From the NCBI GenBank assembly GCA_029448655.1, contig JACCLO010000015.1:1-64000 (forward strand): a stretch of 64,000 nucleotides of DNA, read 5' to 3'. The notes beneath the pieces are model-generated. The model was not told where the DNA came from. It was given only the letters and a program-made list of their open reading frames with translations, and ran no database searches. Shown one piece after another: positions 34,825 through 46,199 of the stretch. Origin of the DNA: Wolfiporia cocos. Taxonomy: Eukaryota; Basidiomycota; Agaricomycetes; Polyporales; Phaeolaceae. The position numbers and the translations under genes were made by a program. How positions within the stretch are numbered: position 1 is the stretch's first letter; each line of letters starts with the position of its first letter.

Positions 34825-35224
34825 AAGTGGATGGGATGAAGGGTTAAGAAATCAAGAGCTGCTGATGGCAACGTGAGTATACGATTCCAATACAAGTCTT
34901 TGTCGATCAATCTGGGGATCCCTAGTCCTTTGACAAAACTCTCCAAAACCATGAAAGAGAAATTGTCCTGGCCATTCAGGATGACCTGGTTGGAATACAA
35001 GGGGCAGAGGAGTTGATAGAAAAACCTCAATATGAACACATGTTCAGTGATGTAATTGAAGCGGCATGACATGACAGCAGAGGCATGATTGAAGTGATAA
35101 ATATGAGTGAAGCTGCCCTGGCCATGTCATGGAGGGCATAAGCATACTGGGTGCCATGAGCAGAGAGGAGGTTGAGAGTGTCACAGACTGCCTCGGGTAA
35201 GGCTCTTATAGATATCACATGACT

Positions 35225-35560
35225 TGTTATTGTTTGTCTTAGGTTTGATAAGGTTTAGCTAGAATTCCCTGATACCTTAACAGTCATGCGCCCATACTTA
35301 CAGTAGTGCCACCCATGTGACTCACCTTAGGTAGTGCACAGGCCACCTCTTTAGGGTAGACACAGTGTGTCCCCCTGTATGTACATATAGCGCGAGCTGA
35401 GGTCTTACAACCTCAGTTCTACTATTCTTGGCAACCAGGTCAATCCTCACTACCTCTGCGTGTGCGCCCGCCTGCGTCTTGGCAACACTACTATTCTATA
35501 CTCGCTAGTCTGTGGTGCAAGACTGCACATACCGCTGTTGTCAGAAAAATATTTTCTCTC
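35225..35560 (+). repeat. probable LTR remnant
   Basis: No clean ends or target duplication were found. It carries features of the other LTRs here: a TATA-like ACATATAG near 35384, then the hairpin CTGAGG...CCTCAG followed by TTCTACTATTC, resembling the transcript-start region of the chromoviral LTRs. Confidence 0.35.
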
Positions 35561-36963
35561 GGGTTCTCCGGGCAGGTCTGGATGTGCCGAGATAGGCGAG
35601 GTGTTCGAGGGGTTGATGTCGAGTAGTTTTACCGGTTGAACGTAGCCTGTAGCGATTTAGAACTGCGGCGGTGCGTCGAATAAAGTGGAAATAATAGACA
35701 TTGACTCGAAAATGTTTGTGACCGATTTCCTAAGTCCTAAGCGTACGCCTCGAGCGCAGCCCTTCGTCTGACTTCGTCTGGGTGGAATTCGATGATTTGC
35801 TCGTATCTACACATCGCCTAAATACATGGAGAGCCACGAAATTTTCTACAACATTTTAAGTGTCCTAAAATTTCGAGTGTGCACCCTACAAGCTAGACAA
35901 TCCAGAGACGAACCCTGAGATGGTGAAGACTGTCCTGAAACACAAGCAAATTATTTTATGAGACCGATCACCTGTAGATCTAGGGTGGTGCACCGAGGTT
36001 GGAGAGAAAAGACATGGAAAAAGCTATAGGAAGGCAGTTGGGGTTGGGCCAGACCTGGCTAGGCTAGAGAGCCTAGGGAAGCGTCAGATGGCACCTGTTT
36101 TGACTGGATGAGCAGCCAGATAGTGCCCGCAGGGCTTTTGCGACATTTCAGATTGTGCATGAGCCAGCGAAGGTTCACTGTACGAGTATGATCGAGGCCG
36201 ATCATGATCGGTCAAGCTGTGGCTGAACTACCTCAGATGGGCATTCTGCCTACCAGCTGGCTTTCTGTGGTGTGTTCTGTGTCGTTTTGGTGTGTGTTTG
36301 ATCGTGCCCTGGTATTCTTACATGTGTCTAAAGTCTATGGCACATTTATATTGCAGCCGCAGCCACGCGCGAGCTGGAACGGCCAAAGACAATCGAGGCA
36401 GGGCACCGGCCGTGCGGGCCGTCTGGTCCCTTGGGGACACCTGTTCCTGGCCGTGCATGGCATCCCGTGCATGGTCCAGGAGCGCCATCCCTTCAGATAT
36501 GAAGCTTATTGAGGAGGAGCTGGACTATAGGTATCAAGTTGCTGAGGATGAAGTGGACGAGCAGTGTGAAGATGAAGAGGGAAACAGGGCAGAAAATTAT
36601 AAAGACAAGGATGGGGATTTGGGTCTGGATGAGGACAGAGTTGACAATCTGGATGACCTGCTCAGCAAGAATGGCTTTGCACCACTTTGAGCAATATACA
36701 CAGCTTCTCAGATGTGCTCAGATTTTTGTAGTTTGAGCATTCTCAACATCATGTATACCACTTATTTTGTACATTGTGATTCTACATGATGGTTCTGAGG
36801 CCTCTAGGTGTGCACCACATTGTGTGGCATATGCCACAGGCTATAGTATATCCACATAGGTAAGCTGCAACAGCACTTTGCAATTCATATGCCAGCCTGA
36901 CTACCAAACAACAATTCTATACCAGTCTGATGATTAGTTTCCCAGTCACACATTGAATTTGAC
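35561..36963. other. no clear gene; acidic ORF end at 36.5-36.7 kb
   Basis: A plus-strand frame ending at 36690 encodes an acidic C-terminus (EDEVDEQCEDEEGN to DDLLSKNGFAPL) without a recognised domain. It may be the end of a decayed transposon or host gene. Nothing else is supported. Confidence 0.3.
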
Positions 36964-37589
36964 TAGTGATGTGCAGGCCCAGCCCAGCCCAAAAGCCCTG
37001 GCTTTGATGGCCCACCGCTTTTCAAAACCTCAGGCCGGGCCCTCACTGACAGCTCACAGCTTGGCCCAGCCTGGGCCAGGGCCAAGCTGGGGCCTACCAC
37101 TGCTAGGATAGTCATCACTATAGCCTTGAAAGTTTGAAATACACCATTTTCAATTGTTCCTTGATGAAAAGGAACATTGAGGCCTACAAATTATAGTGGT
37201 ATTAAGTGTCAAAATAACCTTCCACCAGCATGGCATTCAGTAGTGCACCTGCCATATGGGGTATTGTATAGGTGCCCAATGGTGAGTGGCAGGCTTCAAC
37301 ATTAAGGACATGACTTATTGGCTTTTTATGTAGTCTGAAATGAACAGCATATAATACTATAGTTTAGTTAAGCATACTACTATCCTGTACAATCTTATAT
37401 TGTAGTTGCCAGACATTGTAGCCATTAAGGTCACCAGGCTGGGGCTCAACAGCTCAGCCTGGCTCAGCCTGAGATACAAGCTGGGCCCTGGGCCATCTCA
37501 AGCCATGTTGTAAAGCCTAGCTCACCCCAGCCCAAGTAGGGCTTGGCCCAGCTTGGCTCTGGCCTCAAGCCAGGCCTGGCACATCACCT
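36964..37589. mobile_element. second hAT-type MITE
   Basis: About 626 bp, similar along its length to the outer parts of the 33076-34824 element. Ends are TAGTGATGTGC-AGGCCCAGC and GCCTGGCACATCACCT. The flanks AATTTGAC and AGTTTGAC resemble an 8-bp target duplication with one mismatch. Older than the first copy, judging by the divergence. Confidence 0.75.
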
Positions 37590-37847
37590 AGTTTGACTGA
37601 CATTGATAAGATACCTTCAGAGTGGCGATTGAATGCTACTCTGCTGTTGATATTATCAGCACTTATCTACAGAGATCAGATCCTTCCTTGATTGGCAAGT
37701 ACCTCCAGCACTGCTCCAGCACTGGTAAGTCATCTCTGTCAGGAATTAGAACCAGTTGTAATCACTTCAAATCAGTTCACACCTCATACAGTTCAATCCA
37801 AAGACAAACCAGTTCTACCCAAATCCTATAACCACCCCACATTAATG

Positions 37848-38466
37848 TGTCACAAGAAATTGTGGCGTCATTTTCCCCATTTTTCCATGTTTTTATGCCA
37901 AAATGCTGGTTTTTAGCCGCTCGTAGGACAGCACGTGCATAGGTAGATAAATGCTTTATCTTATCTAGCTACATCACGGTCTTTCGTCATCACTAGGTAA
38001 CAACGTCACCTTGTATTGTAGCACATGACTTGACTGCACACAGACCACACCTTTAGGGCAAGGCAGTTAGGTAGTTAGGGAGTTGCTGCATGTATATATA
38101 CTTGGTGACGTCTGAGGTACTCCTCAGACTTAGTATCTCAGCCTAGGGGGTGTGTCCCCTGGCAACCTCTCAAAACCCTCTGCTGCCTGGCTTGAGTGTA
38201 ACAGCGAACTGCATTAGCAACAAGCCCGCTGCTCTCTCCTTGAGGGTGGGGGCCTCTTTCAATATTATTCTTGCTTCACTCTCTGCTCGCTAGTCTGGGG
38301 GCATTGTGGTACACTCATGGGTTGTGACCTCAGGCATTCGGTGAGGCATCTCAATAGATGCAGCCTCCTGTTCTCCCCTTACGAGGATGGGGGCCCTGTA
38401 GGGCGGATATATAGGATATATAGGGGTTCCCCCGCTTAGGCAGGTAGCATGGTGGTTACCGTGTCA
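37848..38466 (+). repeat. putative LTR or LTR fragment
   Basis: Starts TGTCACAAGAAATTG and may end at CCGTGTCA. It contains a TATATATA box near 38093, followed by CTGAGGTACTCCTCAG and AGACTTAGTAT, the transcript-start pattern of the other LTRs. No target duplication was found. Confidence 0.45.
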
Positions 38467-38571
38467 TATCACAACATCTCAGAAGCCCAAGAAACTGTTC
38501 TAATACTCCCAACAAAACAAAGCTACCACAAGGCAATATCTAAACATAAGGTTTATCAAATTCCTGATCTA

Positions 38572-38935
38572 TGTCACAGATCTGGGACATTCTACGAATT
38601 TTTCTATATTTTTACCTATTTTTCTGGCATTTCTACGAGCTTATTTACACTTACACTTGTAACCGCCCATAGACACGTCCATGTACACAAACAACACATA
38701 CATAACATGCATGTCCAAACTAGTTACTCAGCGGACTAGTTCTCCGAAGTCACACCCCTTAGTAATATCCCAATACCAGGCTATGTCACTAGGGATGACA
38801 TGGAATACCGTGTGTATCATGCAATGGGGAATACCCCCCTAATATAACCCTATACTCCTGATGAGGAGGAGCAGGCTATGTCCTGCCTATAAGATGCAGG
38901 TCACCATGCATGTCATAAGTCTCAGTGGTCGAGTA
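38572..38935 (+). repeat. element B-like LTR fragment, 3' truncated
   Basis: Begins TGTCACAGATCTGGGACATT and follows the element B LTR for about 200 bp (including ACTCAGCGGACTAG) before diverging. It stops where the minus-strand remnant at 38936 begins, before the TATA region. Confidence 0.65.
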
Positions 38936-39869
38936 TGACACGGATAACTTATCACAAGACGCGCTGCGGACCCAATGCAACGTGCTTATGAGTGGCATAA
39001 TAGCCACTCCCCCAAAAGGGCTACGATAACAGCTCATGCTGCTATCGAGGGTCCAGCTATATCTGCAGTTCATATTCCCACGCTCGGCGCCTATTAGACA
39101 CTCTATGGTGTAGGCCATGTATGCCGGCGCCACGTACGGGTAATGTACCCTAGTTATTGCTCCGTAACGTCTATGATATTATGCTTTCGCATTATCTGTG
39201 ACATTACCCCCACTTCAAGGATTAACCGTCTCTGGTTAAGGAGATAACTTAGGCTGCATCAAGCCGCCCCCGGTACTAAGTATCACTTCTACTATGCTTT
39301 GTCATTGTGCCTGGTGAAGGGTACCCCCAATCCCTTATACCATTTGGCTTATGACGTGTGTGCCAACCTCTTGAAGGCCCGACTTACACCCTGGATTTTG
39401 GGTGCGGGTTAAGGCTATTTAATAGTAGTTTTTACCACGCAAGCTTTGACCAATCTTATCCCCTGATACCTTACGGTTATAGAGGGGCCCCATGATACAG
39501 GGGGTCACGTGGTGGGTACTTTTCCCTCAGCCGCCAGTGGTTCGGAAGCGCCCCAGGCAGTGGAAATATTTGCCACCACCCAGGTTCGAACCGGCGACCG
39601 GGTGAGCTGTTATTATATCACAAGACGCGCTGCGGACCCAATGCAACGTGCTTATGAGTGGCATAATAGCCACTCCCCCAAAAGGGCTACGATAACAGCT
39701 CATGCTGCTATCGAGGGTCCAGCTATATCTGCAGTTCATATTCCCACGCTCGGCGCCTATTAGACACTCTATGGTGTAGGCCATGTATGCCGGCGCCACG
39801 TACGGGTAATGTACCCTAGTTATTGCTCCGTAACGTCTATGATATTATGCTTTCGCATTATCTGTGACA
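38936..39869 (-). mobile_element. small non-autonomous LTR-element remnant (TRIM-like), minus strand
   Basis: Two direct repeats of about 255 bp, identical by eye, end in ATCTGTGACA at 39203 and 39869. The left copy starts TGACACGG at 38936. Between them the minus strand carries TTGAAGTGGGGGTAA directly before TGTCACAG, i.e. a polypurine tract and LTR start like those of B and C. A TTAACC/GGTTAA stem-loop (39222-39239) lies before it. There is no coding sequence. The outer end of the right LTR copy is missing, so the element is rearranged. Confidence 0.6.
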
Positions 39870-40260
39870 CATGCAAGAGCTGCGGCCGGAAGGACTGCAC
39901 AAACATGGAGGGGTGATGCAATTGGAGGGTGCCAGCATCCAAGGTGGACAATAAGGGGGCTCAGAAATCTACTAGCGGCAACCCCCCCACACCTCATGGC
40001 AAAGGTCACATGGTCCAGGTCACCACAACAGAGATGTGGATCCCAGATGACAGTGACAACTCCATGGGCAACTCCACCGCCCATTCATCCGTGCGCATCA
40101 CGGAGGTAGAGGAACCACTGGCCAGTACACCGGCTCCATCAACAGCCCCAATTGGTCAGCCACCGAATTGGGGCACTACCATTATCCCATGGCATTCAGT
40201 TGCCCAGAAAACTCCTGACCATCCAGCTAGCGAGTCGAATTTTCGCCTTCAGCACATGTG
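39870..40260 (+). pseudogene. element C gag C-terminal remnant
   Basis: Starts in the middle of a decayed zinc-knuckle region (CKSCGRKDCTNMEG, then a stop), followed by a linker rich in Ser, Thr and Pro (DDSDNSMGNSTAHSSVRI). The rest of gag was lost at the junction with the minus-strand remnant at 39869. Confidence 0.6.
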
Positions 40261-42198
40261 AATCCTTGCCTATGTGTGCTGTGTACTAGTATAGTTGCCT
40301 GTACTGCTGACCTGCTTGTAAAAAATTGTGAAAATTTATATCACTATTACAAGAATCATGCATGTGATAAGTCCCGATCTTTCCAGATCTGGGTTGACTT
40401 GTGGGTCTATGGTCAGAAAGTGCAAGGCTTGGCTTTAATCGATAGTGGAGCAACGTTATCAGTCATCAACTCAGACTTTGTTGACAAACATCGTCTAGTC
40501 ACCCACGATAAGAAAGACCCTTTTTGGATTCATAATGCAGATGGATCATACAACAAAAATGGTCTCATCAATAAGTCAGTTAAAGGATTCATGCAACATG
40601 GCGAGCACAAGGAAAAGGTATTCCTTACCATCATGAAAATCCACAACCACGACCTTATCCTAGGATATGACTGGTTAATTAAACATAACCCCACTATGGA
40701 CTGGAACTCTGGCAGTCTGGTATATCGATGTGGGTCTGCATGCCCAGAAGCCTCAGAATCGTCCCCTGATTCGGAAGAAGTTGCACCCGATGACGAAGAG
40801 GACAATAATAACATCAGCAACATTTGGGATTCTGCGCTAGACACGATTGGAGATGGAAACCCTGATGATCCATTTATCAAGTGGATCGGTACCCTGTCCA
40901 ATGAGGAATTGGGACTCCTCATGGGAATGGTAGGAGAAATCCACCAGAACAGACCAGAAGCTGCAACCGAAAAATGGAAGCAGCTTGTGCCTAAGGAATA
41001 TTGGGAATTCGGCCCAATGGTATTTTCGCAAAAAGCATCCGAAAGGATGCCAACACGTAAGCCATATGATCATGCCATCAATTTAATCGAAGGCACTCCA
41101 TTGCCAACACTGGCCAAACCATATTCCCTCTTGCCAAAGGAAGAAAATTCCCTCCGTGACTGGATCGCTGAAGAAAAGCGAAAAGGCTACATCTGAGATT
41201 CAAGCTCCCCTATGGCCAGCCCAGTATTTTTCGTTGCCAAGAAAGATGGAACCTTGTGCATGGTAATCAATTACAGGAAGCTGAACGAAATAACTGTGGA
41301 TAACAAGTACCCTATACCCCAGATATCGGACCTTATCAACCAACTCTCAGGTGCATCGATCTTTACTAAGATCGACCTGAGATGGGGTTACAACAACGTC
41401 CGTATCAAGGAAGGTGATGAATGGAAAACAGCATTCATTACTAAACAGGGGTTGTACGAAGCCATGGTTATGTATTTCGGTTTCAAGAACGTGCCAGGGA
41501 CTTTCCAAGCAATGATGAACGACGTCCTAAAGGATTTCATTGCCACCGGAAAAGTCATAGTCTATCTGGACGACATACTGATCTTTGGCAACGACTTAGC
41601 GGAACACCGCAAAATCACCAAGGCAGTCCTGAAAAGGCTGCGGGACAATGATCTATATGCCAAACCCGAGAAATGCTTCTTTGAAAAAAGTAGCATCGAC
41701 TATTTGGGTATGATAATTTCTAAGGGCAGAGTCGAAATGGACCCCTCGAAACTATCAGGAGTATTAGATTGGCTGACCCCAACCAAGGTGAAGGAAGTTC
41801 AAGCCTTTTTAGGCTTTGCGAACTTCTATCGGCGGTTTATTCAGGACTTCTTGAAAATTGTGAAACCCCTGACAACACTCATGAAGAAGTCGGAGAAATG
41901 GCATTGGGATGAAGCACAGGAAGAAGCTTTCCAAAAGCTCAAGGCGGCCTTTACAACTGCCCCCATCTTACATATTCCGGACAAAATTCAGAAATTCCGT
42001 ATAGAAGCCAACACATCAGACTTTGCGACTGGAGCAGTCCTAACGCAATGGTCACCAGATAGTTGGAAATGGAATCCTTGCGCCTTCTATTCCACAGGCA
42101 TGACTGCCCCGGAACGGAACTACAAAATTTATGACAAAGAGATGCTAGCCATAATTCGAGCATTAGAAGAATGGCAACATTATCTCGAAGGTCACCCG
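40258..42198 (+). pseudogene. element C pol, 5' part: protease and reverse transcriptase
   Basis: Protease with ALIDSGATLSVINSDFV; then RT with KIDLRWGYNNVRI and YLDDILIF; then the start of RNase H (FATGAVLTQWS). It aligns with element B pol throughout. A TGA at 41194-41196 interrupts the frame where B has CGA (KGYI-stop-DSSSP against KGYIRHSKSP). The frame is cut at 42198 by element E, within LEGHP. Confidence 0.9.
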
Positions 42199-43292
42199 TG
42201 ACACAGATGGCTCTGTGGGACTCACCAAGCCAGTATCCTGCGATGAACTAGGCGACTTAGGTGAGGAAGAGGTTATCAGACGCAGTAGGAGGTAGGAGGT
42301 TCTTCTACGGCGTACGCCGAGAAGAATAGAACTGAAGTTAAAGAGCGCTTGGCTCCTACTTATATACATTGTGTCGGGAGGGCACGTGCTACTAGCTAGC
42401 GGTTGCCTTACCGGGTTATGTGGCTTTGCCAAGTGGCGAAGCTTTATCTTATCTGATGTTTAGTTACTCTATCTAGAATGGCCGTGGAAGGCCCTAATGG
42501 CCGACCCAATCGTAATAGAGGGATTATGTCTTATCTGTGATACTAACGCGGGCGCAGCCCGGGTATAGGTGAAGCCGGTTGCCGGATACCTTGCGGCATA
42601 ATGGCGATTGGCCGTGCTTCGTTGGATGACCAAGGCGAGACGCCGAGGTCGTTATGCCATTGGACGGGTAGTACCGTGGCATGTGTTACAGCCCGGTCCG
42701 GATGGTTACCGGGGCATGTATTGGTCTTAGCCGTGAGGCGAGGACCGGTGTTTGGGCAGCGCCGTGATGGCAGAAGCCCGGGACTTGGAGAACGCCGAGT
42801 CCGTGAGATGGCCGAGAAGGCCGAGCCTATAGCGATATTGCCTTGATGCTAATATAGTGCTATTTGGCCGTGTTGCCATTATTATGCGAAGGCGTGGCGC
42901 GCCTGAGGTGCCATTGTGATCAAGGATCTTATGGCGGTGGGAAGCCGGGAAGGCCGACCCAATAGTACAAGGCCGCGAGGCACTGTTTGTACATGTGGAC
43001 ATTATTATGCGAGCGTGCCGCGCTCGGCCTATCATTATGATCTACGATCTATGACGTGGCTGGTCTTGCTCTGACGGGCGAGACCTTTATGACGTAGCTG
43101 TAACTATGCTATTGGACCGGAAGGTGCCGTAGCGTTATGTATGCTGGTCATGTGGTGATAAGCCCAGTTAAGAGCTTGTCGTGGTGGCAATGGGAGTTAA
43201 CCCGTAGATAACTTGTAGTTAGACGTATAAATCCCAGGTAAATTGCTATAATCGTAGGAAAAATGCTGTAAGCCCCAGATAAATCTGTGACA
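42199..43292 (-). repeat. element E 3' LTR
   Basis: 1094 bp, no difference from the 5' copy seen at a constant offset of 4959. Its far end is bordered by the ACCCG duplication. Confidence 0.95.
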
Positions 43293-43329
43293 TTACCCCC
43301 GCTTTAGGTTTCATCGTCCCTGATGAAAC
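43293..43329 (-). promoter_or_regulatory. element E polypurine tract and stem-loop
   Basis: The element strand reads GTTTCATC, loop AGGGAC, GATGAAAC (8-bp stem, 43308-43329), then CCTAAAGCGGGGGTAA and the LTR. Confidence 0.8.
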
Positions 43330-43360
43330 TATTCCTCATTGTGTACGTCCCAAGAGCGGT

Positions 43361-43575
43361 ATAACGCGTGATGACGAAGTGTCAAATGCCGTTATGGTGC
43401 TGCTTCAATTTGTCAATTGAACAGGGATAAATGGGAGTTTCAGGACTTGTGGTGGAACCTGAGCGTGGAAGGCGATTTTATTCCTTATAGTGATTTGTAA
43501 CGCGTGATAGCGAAGTGCTAAATGCCGTTACTAGCGATTATCAACGCGTGATGACCGAAAGGTCAAATGCCGTTG
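43361..43575. repeat. three hairpin repeats in element E
   Basis: Units at 43361-43395, 43497-43531 and 43541-43575 share AACGCGTGAT and AATGCCGTT. Each folds with an outer stem (ATAACG/CGTTAT, GTAACG/CGTTAC, CAACG/CGTTG) and an inner stem (TGAC/GTCA, TAGC/GCTA, TGACC/GGTCA). Stem bases change in pairs between copies. Confidence 0.75.
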
Positions 43576-43633
43576 TTAGGGAGATGTAGTCGTGTTACTA
43601 GAGTGTGCTGTCATTGTGCATGCGGATCCTAAG

Positions 43634-45250
43634 AGGAGGGACTCTCCTGTTATCGCTGAAGGTGTTCTAGTGCCTTTTCGCGACCTTGGTCGGATTATTG
43701 CTTTTGCTTATGACGTTACTCGTAGTAGAAGGCGATATGGAAATGGTCATCATATAGTGCCTTTGAATCTACTTGTAATCTGTATCTCCAATAGCTTGCC
43801 AAGCGTATTAGAGGGTGCATTGTGTCGTTGTACGTATTTCGGATAGCATTGTGCGATATTCCTTAGAGTGAGGGCTTCACTGTTAGCTCTGGAGATTTTC
43901 TAGTGTCTCTTCGAGCCCTTGGGCGGATATGTTGCTTATGCGTAGTACCCATTGAGTGTGACATAGCGGTGCTTTTTCGACGTCTATTGCCTAGCGGTGA
44001 ATGGGATTGCAAGTTCCTTCGTTCGCGTGGCGGGTGTCTTAGGCTTTGTGCTTGTACAGGGGTAATCCTACTTTGTACGACTTATGCGGTTTGAACGGTT
44101 ATTAAAGGGCGTCGCCTTATGAACGTTTATGAGGCGTCGCCTCCCTAGTATCGCAAGTACTAAGCGTGTGACATTTGTCAATGCCCATTTGTTACAGGGG
44201 TTGTGTCCCCTAGTTAGATTGCTTCTACGTAGCGATCTCTTCGGAGTCGTAAGTTCCGGAATGAAGCTGTGCCTTCGTTGTTGTATGCACTTATTTATTA
44301 ACGAGTAGGCTTCTCGTGTAAAACCCCATAGTATAAGTACTAATCATTGTGCATTATGGTCAATGCTTATGATTGTATTCCCTGATACTGTAGTGTCGTT
44401 GCCGTAGTGAGGCCTTATTGGGTAACCGTGAGAACATACATCCTTGTCAGGAGTTGTCTCGTATAGGTGTATCCCGTAAGGGCTGAAGTCCCATGGTGGC
44501 GATGACGGTAGTTTCCAATGTGCTTGTATGTCGTTAAAGTCGTTCTTCGATTGAGTATGACATTGTAAGCGTGGGAACTGGGATGATCGTTGGGGAAGGG
44601 TATATTTCGCTATTGGATAGATAGCTACTATATTCCTATTACAGGGTTGTCGTCCATATACGAATAGGACAGTACGAGCATGAATGAGGGTAATCGGGCC
44701 TCTTAGTGCATGTCGTTTGTTGCTTTAATGACCGTAAGGTTCATTTGTAAGCGTGGGATAGTGGACTTGTTAAGGTCCTAGGTGCGAAATTAGGGTTTCC
44801 ACCCCCTCTTTCACGTTTGATCTCCCGATCAAACCTATCCAGATGGTTTTGGTTTTTAAAGAGGTTAAACCGCCTCTATACCCAGATAAGGGTGGGTGGA
44901 TGTGGGCCGAAGGTATTCTTGACGTATATCCATATACGGCTGTATCCAGTGTAGTCGCTCGCATATGCGACCAGATTTTTATACTAAGGTTTCCAAGCCC
45001 TAGTTTGTCGGAATCGAAGGGTTTTCCAGGCCCATATTCGATGTAGTGACGAGATGTAATCCTTTCTTGACGTAAGGATACAGATCCGGATTTATTTATT
45101 ACGCGTCTCGACGGCGTAGGTTTCCGTAAACCAAGCAATTAAATGATAACCGATTGCCAAATCGGCTTGATTGAATTAATAAGGGGGACTCCCTTGTTAT
45201 CTCTGGAAGTTTTCGAGTGCTTCTTCGAGACCTTTTGCGGACGATCGCAT
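43634..45250. repeat. three diverged copies of a ~66-bp motif in element E
   Basis: Copies at about 43634-43700, 43867-43934 and 45182-45250. Shared skeleton on the plus strand: GGGNNTC, then CTGTTA or TTGTTATC, CTCTGGA, TTTTCTAGTG, TTCGAG, CCTT, GCGGA. The function is unknown; all lie in the non-coding internal region. Confidence 0.6.
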
Positions 45251-46199
45251 TGAGTTGCTAAGGTGTATTTTTCGAATTCGGTTATTCTCCCCACAGAGAA
45301 AAGTTGAATCGAAGTGAAATCAAAAGTGAGGTAGCTAGCCTCGTGACGAATTTTGCGATTGGCGTGCGAAATTGTCGACTTCAATACAGGGGGGGACCGG
45401 TTGGAAACCGGTGTAGATTCGGCGATTGTGCGAGAATGCCGAATGAAGTGTGATTCTAGAAGCCTTGCGGCCTCCGCTACACTTCAAGGGAACGCGTATT
45501 AATAGCGTGTGTCCCTTGTTTTCCTTTCCTCTAACCCAGATTGCAAGATTCAATGAAGTAATCTTGTTGCGATCTGTTTGTACATGGGTGGCTGGTGGAA
45601 ACAGCGCTGTACCCAATTATTTATAGACGCTTGTCAGACGTCTCTTCCCAATCGGATGGTAATTTCCTTGTCAGGAATTCCATTACCAAAAGGGGTGCCC
45701 CCGTTCTAAGGTTCTTTGTGACATGTGACCAAATGACAGATGCTCAATAACCCGAATCCCCTTTTCAGGAGCGAAGACCGAAGTCAAACGGGCGCCGATA
45801 GATTAAGAATCTTAATCGACTTGGTACTTAGGCATTCCCATAGTAATAATAGTTATAAGCATATGTTTGCCAAGCGTACGCGATCCTACGTCGAGTAAGG
45901 TACTAGTATCGTTTTTCGATTGACTTATTGTACCTAAGACGTAAAAGGTTGCTTTATATGTACATAAGCGACCTTAACCAGGCTAGATAACCTGGGAACC
46001 AGCAGGTGACGCAGGATTTCCAGAGGCGAATACAAATGCTATTGGACGGTTTCTAAGCTACTTTACAAAGTAAGTAAGCTACTAGGAGCCGCCACTAAAA
46101 CTACATATTTATCTACTTATTGACTGGGATACCAGGGTACCTGAAAGAGAGCTCATCATCAGCGATCAACGCTGAGTGGTCATGTCTAACACAAGAAGA

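Larger units (their letters stand above)
24307..35218 (-). pseudogene. unrecognised host gene broken by a hAT MITE and Ty3 element A
   Basis: Removing the two insertions and one copy of each target duplication joins three minus-strand pieces. The first is about 35218-34825 (LPEAVCDTLNLLSAHG; then, in another frame, LYSNQVILNGQDNFSFMVLE and LTLPSAALDFLTLHPIHF). The second is 33075-33028 (FSPWLFSRATQVGE). The third is 24578-24307 (GLLIYWCLLPENWHLTQGD to the stop after IIIKEQYC). The reading frame is continuous across both insertion points, strong evidence that this was one coding region. The 5' end is unclear and may involve an intron or a frameshift near 35040-35070. No domain is recognised; the C-terminal part is rich in Ser/Asp. 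Confidence 0.6.

Noticed and set aside
35179..35230. TGTCACAGACTG as an LTR start
   Set aside because: It lies within the coding frame of the split host gene (PEAVCDTLNLLSAHG) and no LTR end or duplication matches.
39575..39612. GGTTCGAACC with flanking bases resembling a tRNA T-arm or SINE
   Set aside because: Only four of five T-stem pairs form on the minus strand and no matching box A or acceptor stem was found. It lies at a rearranged LTR border and is possibly a fossil, not a gene.
42601..43035. 80-102 codon frames in the element E LTR
   Set aside because: They are repeated only because the LTR is repeated; no domain and no start context. LTR U3 sequence is GC-rich and keeps frames open by chance.
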